A stretch of DNA of 5,319 nt from Cyanobacteria bacterium UBA1186 (GTDB lineage: Bacteria > Cyanobacteriota > Vampirovibrionia > Gastranaerophilales > Gastranaerophilaceae): positions 1-5,319 of the forward strand of contig DBYM01000039.1 of assembly GCA_002309875.1 (NCBI GenBank), given 5' to 3'. Each line of letters starts with the position of its first letter. Positions within the stretch are counted from its first letter, which is position 1. Positions 1 through 5,316 of this stretch are shown in pieces. A program made the translations under genes and the position numbers. The notes below the pieces were generated by a model. It searched no databases and had not been told where the DNA came from. It saw nothing but the letters and a program-made list of their open reading frames with translations.

Positions 1-8
1 ACACAATT

Positions 9-26
9 GTTACATTTCGTTACAAA
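9..26 (+). promoter_or_regulatory. HLR1-like direct repeat (candidate RpaB-type response-regulator box)
   Basis: Two 8-mers, GTTACATT and GTTACAAA, lie in the same orientation separated by TC, giving a 10-bp repeat period. This fits at every position the cyanobacterial HLR1 consensus (G/T)TTACA(T/A)(T/A)-NN-(G/T)TTACA(T/A)(T/A), the site bound by the OmpR-family regulator RpaB. It lies just past the stop codon of the hydrolase gene. It would therefore most naturally serve a gene beyond the left edge, or a promoter I cannot see. The match is read directly from the sequence. Its function, and the presence of an RpaB homologue in this organism, are inference. A single 18-bp match can occur by chance. 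Confidence 0.45.
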
Positions 27-30
27 CGGG

Positions 31-567
31 TTATTTTATCAACGCCTGAAGTTCTTTAAAATTGGGGTGTTTGGCGGTTTTTAACAATTCGAATAAAACC
101 ATCTCCGTTGTTTTGATTTTTGCAAAATCTTTTAGATTTTCGAGCCCCAAAACGTGTTCGTATTCGGAACGGCTTCCGCAGGCATCTGCAATAATTGTTG
201 CTTCATACCCGTTTTTTGCAAGCCATTCCGCAGTCTGAAAAACGCAAATATGGGTTTCAATTCCGCAGATTATGACATGTTTTCTTTTTAATTTCTTAAA
301 TGTTTCAAGAATATTTTTTTCGGCAAAAGCGTTAAAGCATGTCTTTTCCAAGACGGCAGTGTTTTCGGGTAGTACGTTCTTAATCGGTTCTATTGTGCTT
401 CCGAGCCCTTTGGGATACTGTTCGGTCACAATAACGGGAATTCCCAAAACTGAGGCCGTTTTTGCAAGGATTGACGCTCTGTTTTCAACCTTCTCATTGT
501 TAAACGCAGACCTGATTAACTTTTCCTGTATATCAATTATTAGTAATACACTCTTTCCAATATCCAT
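31..567 (-). CDS. Isochorismatase-like cysteine hydrolase
   Basis: This is a 178-residue soluble protein of the isochorismatase-like (cysteine hydrolase) superfamily and is full length for the family. The expected catalytic triad is visible. Asp12 lies in the N-terminal strand LLIIDIQEKL, Lys75 in LEKTCFNAF, and nucleophile Cys108 in GIETHICVFQTA. The Ile-Glu pair at 103-104 sits where the family usually has a cis-peptide. The C-terminal TTEMVLFELLKTAKHPNFKEL stretch resembles the YcaC / ISOC1-2 branch rather than true isochorismatases or nicotinamidases. No signal peptide or membrane segment is visible, so it should be cytosolic. The substrate cannot be told from sequence; members act on small amides or related compounds, and many are uncharacterised. 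The ATG is supported by an AAGGTG ribosome-binding site 6 nt upstream. It lies 37 nt after the receiver-like gene and is probably the last gene of that unit. The G-rich tract just upstream could influence its expression. Confidence 0.9.
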   Translation of the reverse strand: MDIGKSVLLIIDIQEKLIRSAFNNEKVENRASILAKTASVLGIPVIVTEQYPKGLGSTIEPIKNVLPENTAVLEKTCFNAFAEKNILETFKKLKRKHVIICGIETHICVFQTAEWLAKNGYEATIIADACGSRSEYEHVLGLENLKDFAKIKTTEMVLFELLKTAKHPNFKELQALIK

Positions 568-573
568 AATTTA

Positions 574-579
574 CACCTT
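574..579 (-). promoter_or_regulatory. Ribosome-binding site of the cysteine hydrolase gene
   Basis: AAGGTG on the minus strand ends 6 nt before the ATG at 567-565 and fixes this start. It lies only 8 nt downstream of the G8 run. A folded G-rich structure in the mRNA would therefore sit directly against the ribosome landing site. Confidence 0.7.
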
Positions 580-580
580 A

Positions 581-620
581 CTATTTACCCCCCCCTATTT
601 ACCCCTATTTTCCCCCCCCC
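581..620 (-). repeat. G-rich tandem tract (G9 / G4 / G8), potential G-quadruplex
   Basis: On the minus (coding) strand the order is G9 (620-612), AAAATA, G4 (605-602), TAAATA, G8 (595-588), then TAAATAG. This reads as about two and a half copies of a 10-bp unit (A/T)AAATAGGGG, with the outer G runs expanded. Since G9 can supply two G3 stems, the tract meets the usual four-run G3+ N1-7 pattern for an intramolecular quadruplex. It would be present in both the DNA and the mRNA. The first part is translated as the C-terminal Lys-Gly-Gly-Gly-Lys of the upstream gene, whose TAG stop (607-605) is inside the tract. The run lengths are also sites where replication, transcription or sequencing could slip. 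Confidence 0.65.
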
Positions 621-1813
621 TTGTAGTCGGAGATGAATTGTTCGAGCAAATCTTCGAGAAGTCCTGCTTCAAGTTCTTCAGGCTCAAGAGTAATTCTTTT
701 CGCATCGATATTTTGGGAATCTTTTTGGCGGGTTATGTCGATATTTATTTTTGAAAATCCGGGACTTGTAATCCTGAAACAACTTATTGAAGTTCTTCCT
801 TTGATATAGAATGTGCCGTAACCTTCGCCGTAGCCCTGTTCAAGGGTTACACCCGTCAGTTTGCCCGAATATTTCTGCTGAATCTGATAAAATACGGGAG
901 TGATTATTTTCTCGATTTTATGCTTAAAATCCTGCCTGAACATCTTAAAAGTCGTGTAGTTTTCGTTTGCGGAAATATTATTAAGACTGTTAATCGGTGC
1001 GGTTTGCAGGTTTGCGGAATCAGGCCTGTTGTTAATTGCGTTATGCAGTTTGTCGAGAGCCTTGTCTATTAATTGCTGCCTGTTTTGGTTTGTTATTGTG
1101 ATAAATCCCGCATAAAGTTTTTGCTGAATCTGCGAATTTATTTTGCTCCACAGTTTTTCTGCGGATTTAATATCGGAATCAAACAGAATCATGAAATACT
1201 TATTGGGAGCATAATTCATGAGGATATCGTTTCTTCTTATATTATTTAATATAGCGGTTTCAATCATATTCGGCTTAATCAGGAATTTTGTTTTGTCGTC
1301 GGGTGCGATTGCGCCGAAAACCGCTCTTCCCTGCGTGTCGTTAAGTTTGAGCAGGGCATTGTCTATTAAATAGTTGTAATTAAGAAAAACTTCGTTGTTT
1401 GTTGAGAGATATTCGTTTTTCACGAGGATTTCTCTGTAAAGTTCGTTCTTTTCAAGGATAGAGGCGGTGCTGAGAGCGGGAATCATTCTTGCTCTGAAAT
1501 CAGCATCGGGAGTAAGGATTGACATAAAATCAAAGGCGCCTTCTCTGAGACATTTGCGTTTAAAAATGTCATCTTCGTTGTAGGCACAAATCATAGACGG
1601 CGTGCCCTTTGTAATTTTAAGAAGTCCGAGAGTCTTATCCTGAGTGTTTTCACTGTTCACGATAAGAACGGCAGTCGTAAGCAGATGAATTTTTTCGGGA
1701 ATTTCGTCAAACGAAAAAGAGAACAATTCATCACTTTTTCTCAGTTCGAGTTTCTGCCGGATATAATCGAAAAAATCGGAATCATCGGATATCAGGACTA
1801 TTCTGTTTGCCAT
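605..1813 (-). CDS. Degenerate receiver / GGDEF-like signalling protein with unknown C-terminal region
   Basis: This is a 402-residue soluble protein. Residues 1-115 read as a response-regulator receiver fold: strand RIVLISDD with the acidic pair Asp10/Asp11, strand AVLIVNSEN, and the GAFDFM stretch. The phosphoacceptor position is Asn53 rather than Asp, and the conserved beta-5 Lys is not evident, so ordinary phosphorylation is unlikely. Residues 180-265 follow the GGDEF layout: RRNDILMNYAPNKYFMILF, then a helix, strand YAGFITIT, and KALDKLHNAINNR in place of the Ad.ALY.AK helix. Here APNKY replaces GGDEF, so diguanylate cyclase activity is not expected. Residues 285-402 form an alpha/beta region I do not recognise. 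It contains a Gly-rich GYGEGYGTF and ends in an acidic helix and a Gly/Lys tail. The gene starts 13 nt after the HDOD gene with a GAGG ribosome-binding site, so the two are almost certainly co-transcribed. A sensing or scaffolding role is inferred; the GGDEF assignment is by pattern only. Confidence 0.75.
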   Translation of the reverse strand: MANRIVLISDDSDFFDYIRQKLELRKSDELFSFSFDEIPEKIHLLTTAVLIVNSENTQDKTLGLLKITKGTPSMICAYNEDDIFKRKCLREGAFDFMSILTPDADFRARMIPALSTASILEKNELYREILVKNEYLSTNNEVFLNYNYLIDNALLKLNDTQGRAVFGAIAPDDKTKFLIKPNMIETAILNNIRRNDILMNYAPNKYFMILFDSDIKSAEKLWSKINSQIQQKLYAGFITITNQNRQQLIDKALDKLHNAINNRPDSANLQTAPINSLNNISANENYTTFKMFRQDFKHKIEKIITPVFYQIQQKYSGKLTGVTLEQGYGEGYGTFYIKGRTSISCFRITSPGFSKINIDITRQKDSQNIDAKRITLEPEELEAGLLEDLLEQFISDYKGGGK

Positions 1814-1826
1814 GAGCCCCTCAATA

Positions 1827-2627
1827 CTACGTTAATTCGGAGATAAGCAGGTCGGCTTTCTGCCAGATGACTTTTCTTAATTCTTCCGTATCGTCCAAAT
1901 CTATGCCGAGAGACTTGAAGAAGTCTTTGTCGAGCAGATTAGGATTAAATACGTCCTGCATAAGCATATCGATTGCTCCGACCAAACTGCACGGAACAGG
2001 AATTGAAGAAAGGCTCGGATTGTGGTGGTAAGAAACAACGTTTGCAAGCAATATCGGCAATTGCCATCTCTTAGCAAGCAAAGAGCCTGTTCTTACGTGG
2101 TCTGAGTCAAAATATTTCTTTTCTACATCAAGAATCGGAGCAGCGCCTGAATTTACGACTTCGATTACTTTTGCATACATTTTCGGGTTTGTTGTATGCA
2201 GAACCATTTTACCGATATCGTGAATAAATCCTGCGATAAATGCCTCGTCTGCGTCCATTATTTTTGTAAGTTTAGCAAGGTATTCGCACCCTGCGGCAAC
2301 TCTTATGGAGTGTTTCCACAAATCTTTGTCGCCCGCATTTGACATCATAGGTTTCATTGCGACTGCGACTATTATGTTTTTAACTTTAACCATACCGAGG
2401 AGTGAAAGCGCAATCTGTATAGAACTGATTTGCTGAGAAAAACCGTAGTATGCGGAATTAACCAACGCAAGGATTTTGATGGTCAGAGACTGGTCATACA
2501 TAACGATATCGCCAAGTTCTTTCATACTGACCGTCGGTTTTTTCATTACGTTTAAGACTCGTACGATAACGCTCGGCATTGCCTGAAGGTCTTTGATGTT
2601 ATTTACGAGTTCTATTGTTTTGTCCAT
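1827..2627 (-). CDS. HDOD domain-containing protein
   Basis: This 266-residue protein is almost entirely one HDOD domain (about residues 8-210), a signalling relative of HD-type phosphohydrolases often found beside response regulators and c-di-GMP proteins. Typical features are the opening LQAMPSVIVRVLNV, the core LALVNSAYYGFSQQISSIQIALSLLG, and the later GFIHDIGK and SYHHNP segments. Many HDOD proteins have lost the metal-binding residues. Here His106, His136-Asp137, Lys140, His177, His201-His202 and Asp220 all remain, so metal binding or hydrolase activity cannot be ruled out. The Gly-Tyr-Pro element of HD-GYP phosphodiesterases is absent. There is no membrane segment. The ATG has a GGGAG ribosome-binding site 6 nt upstream and a good promoter before it. 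The gene is 13 nt ahead of the degenerate receiver gene, its likely functional partner. The family call is firm; the molecular role is not known. Confidence 0.9.
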   Translation of the reverse strand: MDKTIELVNNIKDLQAMPSVIVRVLNVMKKPTVSMKELGDIVMYDQSLTIKILALVNSAYYGFSQQISSIQIALSLLGMVKVKNIIVAVAMKPMMSNAGDKDLWKHSIRVAAGCEYLAKLTKIMDADEAFIAGFIHDIGKMVLHTTNPKMYAKVIEVVNSGAAPILDVEKKYFDSDHVRTGSLLAKRWQLPILLANVVSYHHNPSLSSIPVPCSLVGAIDMLMQDVFNPNLLDKDFFKSLGIDLDDTEELRKVIWQKADLLISELT

Positions 2628-2633
2628 TTTATA

Positions 2634-2638
2634 CTCCC
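2634..2638 (-). promoter_or_regulatory. Ribosome-binding site of the HDOD gene
   Basis: GGGAG on the minus strand lies 6 nt before the ATG at 2627-2625, inside the predicted leader of about 22 nt. It supports this start codon. Confidence 0.7.
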
Positions 2639-2655
2639 ATATAATATATATATTT

Positions 2656-2684
2656 ATTATGACTCAATTTTACAACTTATTCAA
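2656..2684 (-). promoter_or_regulatory. Sigma70-type promoter of the HDOD operon
   Basis: On the minus strand, TTGAAT (2684-2679, 4/6 match to the -35) is followed by a 17-nt spacer and CATAAT (2661-2656, 5/6 match to the -10). Transcription would start near 2649, giving a leader of about 22 nt. The promoter lies wholly in the 66-nt gap between ftsX and the HDOD gene, so the HDOD unit can be expressed independently of ftsEX. An AT-only 12-bp palindrome (2643-2654) spans the predicted start. The gap is AT-rich, so some of the match could be chance. Confidence 0.55.
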
Positions 2685-2693
2685 GATTATGGT

Positions 2694-3602
2694 TTAAACC
2701 TGAAGGTGTTTTTTGATTGAAAGGAAACTTCCGATTGCGCCAAAGGCTGTTCCTATCAGTATCAGCGATATAACAACAACGTTATGTGCGTATGCCGAAG
2801 GCGGTATTAGGAAGAATTTGTGCATATCGAGGATTGGTTTTTCTATTCCGCCGACAAAGAGGGTTGCTATTATTGACGCACCAAATCCGTAGATAGCGCC
2901 CTGCATAATAAGCGGAGTCTTGATATACCAATTCGAAACGCCCATAAGCCGCATAATTTCAATTTCTTCTTTCCTCGACTGGATTACGAGTTGAATAGTA
3001 TTGTTAATTATGGTAATAGTCAGTGCGGCGGATATAATGATTACGAGAACTGTCGTTGTATTAACGACGTGCGTAAGTTTCTTGATTTTTTTCGCAAGTT
3101 CTTTTGCGTAACCTATATCCTCAATTCCCGATATTGTTTTAATCTGATTGAATACTTCCGTTATGTTGTTCGGTTTGTCAATTCTTACACGAAGAGTATC
3201 AGGCAGCGGGTTTGCCATTTCGCCGAGTCCCAATTCCTGCTTCAGACCTTTCCAGGATTCTTCTTTCGGAATTAGCCGCACACTCTTAACGTGTTTGATT
3301 TCACGGATACGGTCTTTAACAACTTCGGGCTGAGAGTTTGATTTCAGATATACCGAAATTTCGAGTACGTTTCCGAGTTCGCTTGCAAACGTTGACAAAG
3401 AAAGTGTGAATCTGAACAGAACTCCGAAAATAATCAGAATAGCCGCCATTGTTGTTAATATAACAAAATTAATAACGCCCGTTCTTACGATGTCATTAAC
3501 CACTTCCATCAGGAGTCTGTAGCCTATGCGGATTTCGCAGAGCCAGTCTTTGGGAATGTGTTTTTTTACCTGTTTTTTTATCTTCTGCCTGCTATTGTCC
3601 AT
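2694..3602 (-). CDS. ftsX: Cell-division ABC transporter permease FtsX
   Basis: This is the membrane subunit of the FtsEX complex. With FtsE it couples ATP hydrolysis at the septum to activation of cell-wall hydrolases rather than moving a solute. The 302 residues show a basic cytosolic N-terminus (1-40), TM1 at about 43-65, and an extracytoplasmic domain at about 70-175 that includes the family-typical NPLPDTLRVRI. TM2 follows at about 180-205, TM3 at about 232-252 and TM4 at about 275-296. The cytosolic loop RKEEIEIMRLMGVSNWYIKTP (209-229) between TM2 and TM3 is the conserved FtsX signature and contacts FtsE. The length matches the shorter FtsX proteins of Gram-positives and cyanobacteria rather than the longer E. 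coli form. Its ATG lies inside the end of ftsE (11-nt overlap, frame change), with AGGT 4 nt upstream, so it is translationally coupled. The next gene downstream is HDOD, not a murein hydrolase. Confidence 0.95.
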   Translation of the reverse strand: MDNSRQKIKKQVKKHIPKDWLCEIRIGYRLLMEVVNDIVRTGVINFVILTTMAAILIIFGVLFRFTLSLSTFASELGNVLEISVYLKSNSQPEVVKDRIREIKHVKSVRLIPKEESWKGLKQELGLGEMANPLPDTLRVRIDKPNNITEVFNQIKTISGIEDIGYAKELAKKIKKLTHVVNTTTVLVIIISAALTITIINNTIQLVIQSRKEEIEIMRLMGVSNWYIKTPLIMQGAIYGFGASIIATLFVGGIEKPILDMHKFFLIPPSAYAHNVVVISLILIGTAFGAIGSFLSIKKHLQV

Positions 3603-4269
3603 AAGTACCTGCCTGAATATCTCTGACTATCTCACCGTTTTCCAGCGTTAAAACTCTCTTTCTGAATCTGTTTACCAGAGTGAAGTCGTGTGTTGAAACG
3701 ATAACAGTGATACCTCTCTGGTTAATCTGTTCAAGAATTTTCATAATTTCAAGAGAGTTTTGCGGGTCAAGGTTACCCGTAGGCTCGTCCGCAATAAGAA
3801 GCGGCGGCCCGTTGACGAGTGCGCGGGCAATACTTACTCTCTGCTGCTCGCCGCCCGAAAGTTCAGACGGTTTTGCGTGCATTTTGTCGAGCAGACCTAC
3901 GATTTTTAGTGCGCCCGTAACTCTTGTTCTTATATCTGATGTGCTTATTCCGAGGGTACGGATTACATAAGCGATGTTGTCATATACCGATTGATTCTGA
4001 AGGAGTTTGTAATCCTGGAACACAATTCCCATGCATCTTCTCAGGTTAGGAACTTTGTCCGAAGGAAGATTGGCGATATTTATTCCGCCTATCAGAACTG
4101 TTCCCGTAGTAGGAGTTTCTTCCTTGTAGAGCATTTTTATAAGGGTGGATTTCCCCGCACCGGAGGCACCCGTAATGAATACAAACTCTCCCGATAAAAT
4201 ATCGAGGTCGATATTTTTAAGTGCGTATATGTTTTTGTATTTTTTTGTTACCGATCTTAACTGAATCAT
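3592..4269 (-). CDS. ftsE: Cell-division ABC transporter ATP-binding protein FtsE
   Basis: This is the ATPase subunit of FtsEX, on the cytosolic face of the membrane at the division site. At 225 residues it is the usual FtsE length, and all nucleotide-binding motifs are intact. Walker A is GASGAGKST (34-42), the Q-loop Gln85 lies in GIVFQDYKLL, and the ABC signature LSGGEQQR spans 137-144. Walker B is LLIADEP (157-163) with catalytic Glu162, the D-loop is GNLD (165-168), and the switch His194 lies in VSTHDF. The protein is expected to be active. The GIVFQDYKLL and LLIADEPTGNLD wording is characteristic of FtsE among related LolD/MacB-type ATPases, and the adjacent ftsX confirms the call. The start codon overlaps the transketolase stop as ATGA. 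No strong ribosome-binding site is close, so it probably depends on reinitiation by ribosomes leaving the upstream gene. Confidence 0.96.
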   Translation of the reverse strand: MIQLRSVTKKYKNIYALKNIDLDILSGEFVFITGASGAGKSTLIKMLYKEETPTTGTVLIGGINIANLPSDKVPNLRRCMGIVFQDYKLLQNQSVYDNIAYVIRTLGISTSDIRTRVTGALKIVGLLDKMHAKPSELSGGEQQRVSIARALVNGPPLLIADEPTGNLDPQNSLEIMKILEQINQRGITVIVSTHDFTLVNRFRKRVLTLENGEIVRDIQAGTYGQ

Positions 4270-5210
4270 AACTGTTCTTTTATCCTATTCACAATACTTT
4301 CTGCGTCGAGCCCGTAATATTTTAATAATTCTCCGGGCGTTCCGCTTTGGCCGAAAGTGTCATTTACCCCTATTCTCAAAACTCTTGCCGGATAATTTTC
4401 GGAAAGAATTTCGCAGACGGCTGAGCCTAAAGCGCCGTTAATTGAGTGATTTTCAACCGTAACCGCAAATCCCGTTTTCTTAACACTATTAATAATACAC
4501 TCCGTATCTGCGGGTTTAACGACAGGCATGTTGATGACTTCTGCACTTATTCCCTGCGTTTCAAGCATATCCGAAGCCTTGCAGGCTTCCGCCAAAACGT
4601 CACCGTTTGATATTATTGTAACATCTTTTCCTTCTTTGAGCACAAAACCTTTTTTCGGGTTGAAGGTATAGTTGTCCGGACAGATGTCGGGAAGGCTGTT
4701 TCGGGGGATTCTTATATATACAGGGCCTTCATATTCTGCAGCGAATTCGAGTGCCTGTTCGCATTCTTTGCAGTCTGCGGGAACGATTACGGTCATGTTC
4801 GGGAGTCCGCGCATCAGGGAAATGTCCTCGAGTGCCTGATGGGTTGCGCCGTCTTCTCCTACGGTTATTCCGCCGTGTGTGCCTATTATTTTAACATTTG
4901 CTTTTTGGTAGCAGACGGAAGTTCTTATCTGGTCATAAGTTCTGCCTGTTGCGAATACTGCAAATGCCGCTGCAAACGGAATTTTGCCTGTCAGGGCAAG
5001 CCCTGCGGCCGTACCTATGAGGTCTTGTTCGGCGATACCGACGTCAAAAAATCTTTCGGGGAATTTTTTTGCAAAAATCTTTGTCTGAGTGGAGGCTGAA
5101 ACGTCAGCATCGAGTACAACGATATTCGGGAACTTTTCGCCCAATTGGGCTAATTTGTTTCCGAACGCCTCTCTTATGGAGTGTTTCGTGCTGTAATCAA
5201 TATTGAACAT
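4266..5210 (-). CDS. Transketolase, C-terminal subunit (split form)
   Basis: This 314-residue protein matches the C-terminal half of a two-gene transketolase. That enzyme transfers two-carbon ketol units between sugar phosphates in the non-oxidative pentose phosphate pathway, using thiamine diphosphate. The pyrimidine-binding domain (about 8-170) contains VVLDADVSAST and RFFDVGIAEQDLIGTAAG. Glu61 is the conserved glutamate that activates the cofactor. THGGITVGEDGATHQALED follows. The C-terminal transketolase domain (about 190-310) ends with GVNDTFGQSGTPGELLKYYGL. The diphosphate/Mg-binding N-terminal domain is absent, as expected for this form, so a separate partner of about 270-280 residues is needed. 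That partner is not in the window. The ATG has GGGGG 5 nt upstream and an extended -10 promoter nearby. The stop overlaps ftsE. A related synthase using the same two-subunit layout is possible but less likely. Confidence 0.93.
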   Translation of the reverse strand: MFNIDYSTKHSIREAFGNKLAQLGEKFPNIVVLDADVSASTQTKIFAKKFPERFFDVGIAEQDLIGTAAGLALTGKIPFAAAFAVFATGRTYDQIRTSVCYQKANVKIIGTHGGITVGEDGATHQALEDISLMRGLPNMTVIVPADCKECEQALEFAAEYEGPVYIRIPRNSLPDICPDNYTFNPKKGFVLKEGKDVTIISNGDVLAEACKASDMLETQGISAEVINMPVVKPADTECIINSVKKTGFAVTVENHSINGALGSAVCEILSENYPARVLRIGVNDTFGQSGTPGELLKYYGLDAESIVNRIKEQL

Positions 5211-5229
5211 CTATACCCCCGATAGAAGG

Positions 5230-5238
5230 ATTATAACA
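5230..5238 (-). promoter_or_regulatory. Extended -10 promoter of the transketolase-ftsEX operon
   Basis: The minus strand reads TGT-TATAAT, a perfect -10 hexamer with the TGn extension. No good -35 is seen at 16-18 nt; TTAGGC at 5259-5254 is poor, which fits an extended -10 promoter. Transcription would begin near A5223, leaving a leader of only about 13 nt that carries GGGGG (5220-5216) before the ATG at 5210-5208. Confidence 0.65.
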
Positions 5239-5300
5239 CAAACAAGATTAATGGCCTAAAAAGGTTAAAAAGTTTTACAATTACTCCTCAATACTAGTTA

Positions 5301-5316
5301 TCCCTATTTGCCCCTA
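5301..5316 (-). repeat. Second copy of the G-rich intergenic motif
   Basis: On the minus strand this is TAGGGGCAAATAGGGA. It matches TAGGGGTAAATAGGGG at 607-592 in 14 of 16 positions. Both copies lie in intergenic DNA on the coding strand and keep the 10-bp spacing between G runs. In the left copy the leading TAG is the stop codon of the receiver-like gene. Here the leading TAG could likewise end a gene lying beyond the edge, but its frame cannot be known. Confidence 0.5.

Noticed and set aside
7..25. Imperfect inverted repeat TTGTTAC / GTTACAA at the left edge as a terminator or operator
   Set aside because: The stem has a central mismatch and no T-run. The same bases are better explained as the direct-repeat HLR1-like box.
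272..754. 160-codon open frame on the plus strand
   Set aside because: It runs antisense across the end of the hydrolase gene, the G-rich tract and the end of the signalling gene. Its product is hydrophobic low-complexity sequence with no recognisable domain, while both genes on the opposite strand show family motifs.
1818..1828. 11-bp identity (cctcaatacta) between 1818-1828 and the right edge near 5286-5296
   Set aside because: An 11-bp match is expected several times by chance in a window of this size. One copy simply includes a ribosome-binding site and a stop codon.
2691..2700. Palindrome GGTTTAAACC at the ftsX stop as a possible terminator
   Set aside because: The stem is only 5 bp, has no loop and is not followed by a T-run on the minus strand, so it does not look like a rho-independent terminator.
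2991..4197. Several plus-strand open frames of 61-96 codons opposite ftsX and ftsE
   Set aside because: They lie antisense to strongly conserved genes and have no domain or ribosome-binding support. They are shadow frames.
4839..5099. 86-codon Cys-rich plus-strand open frame opposite the transketolase gene
   Set aside because: The Cys and Tyr richness arises from reading the complement of the conserved transketolase coding sequence. It has no independent support.
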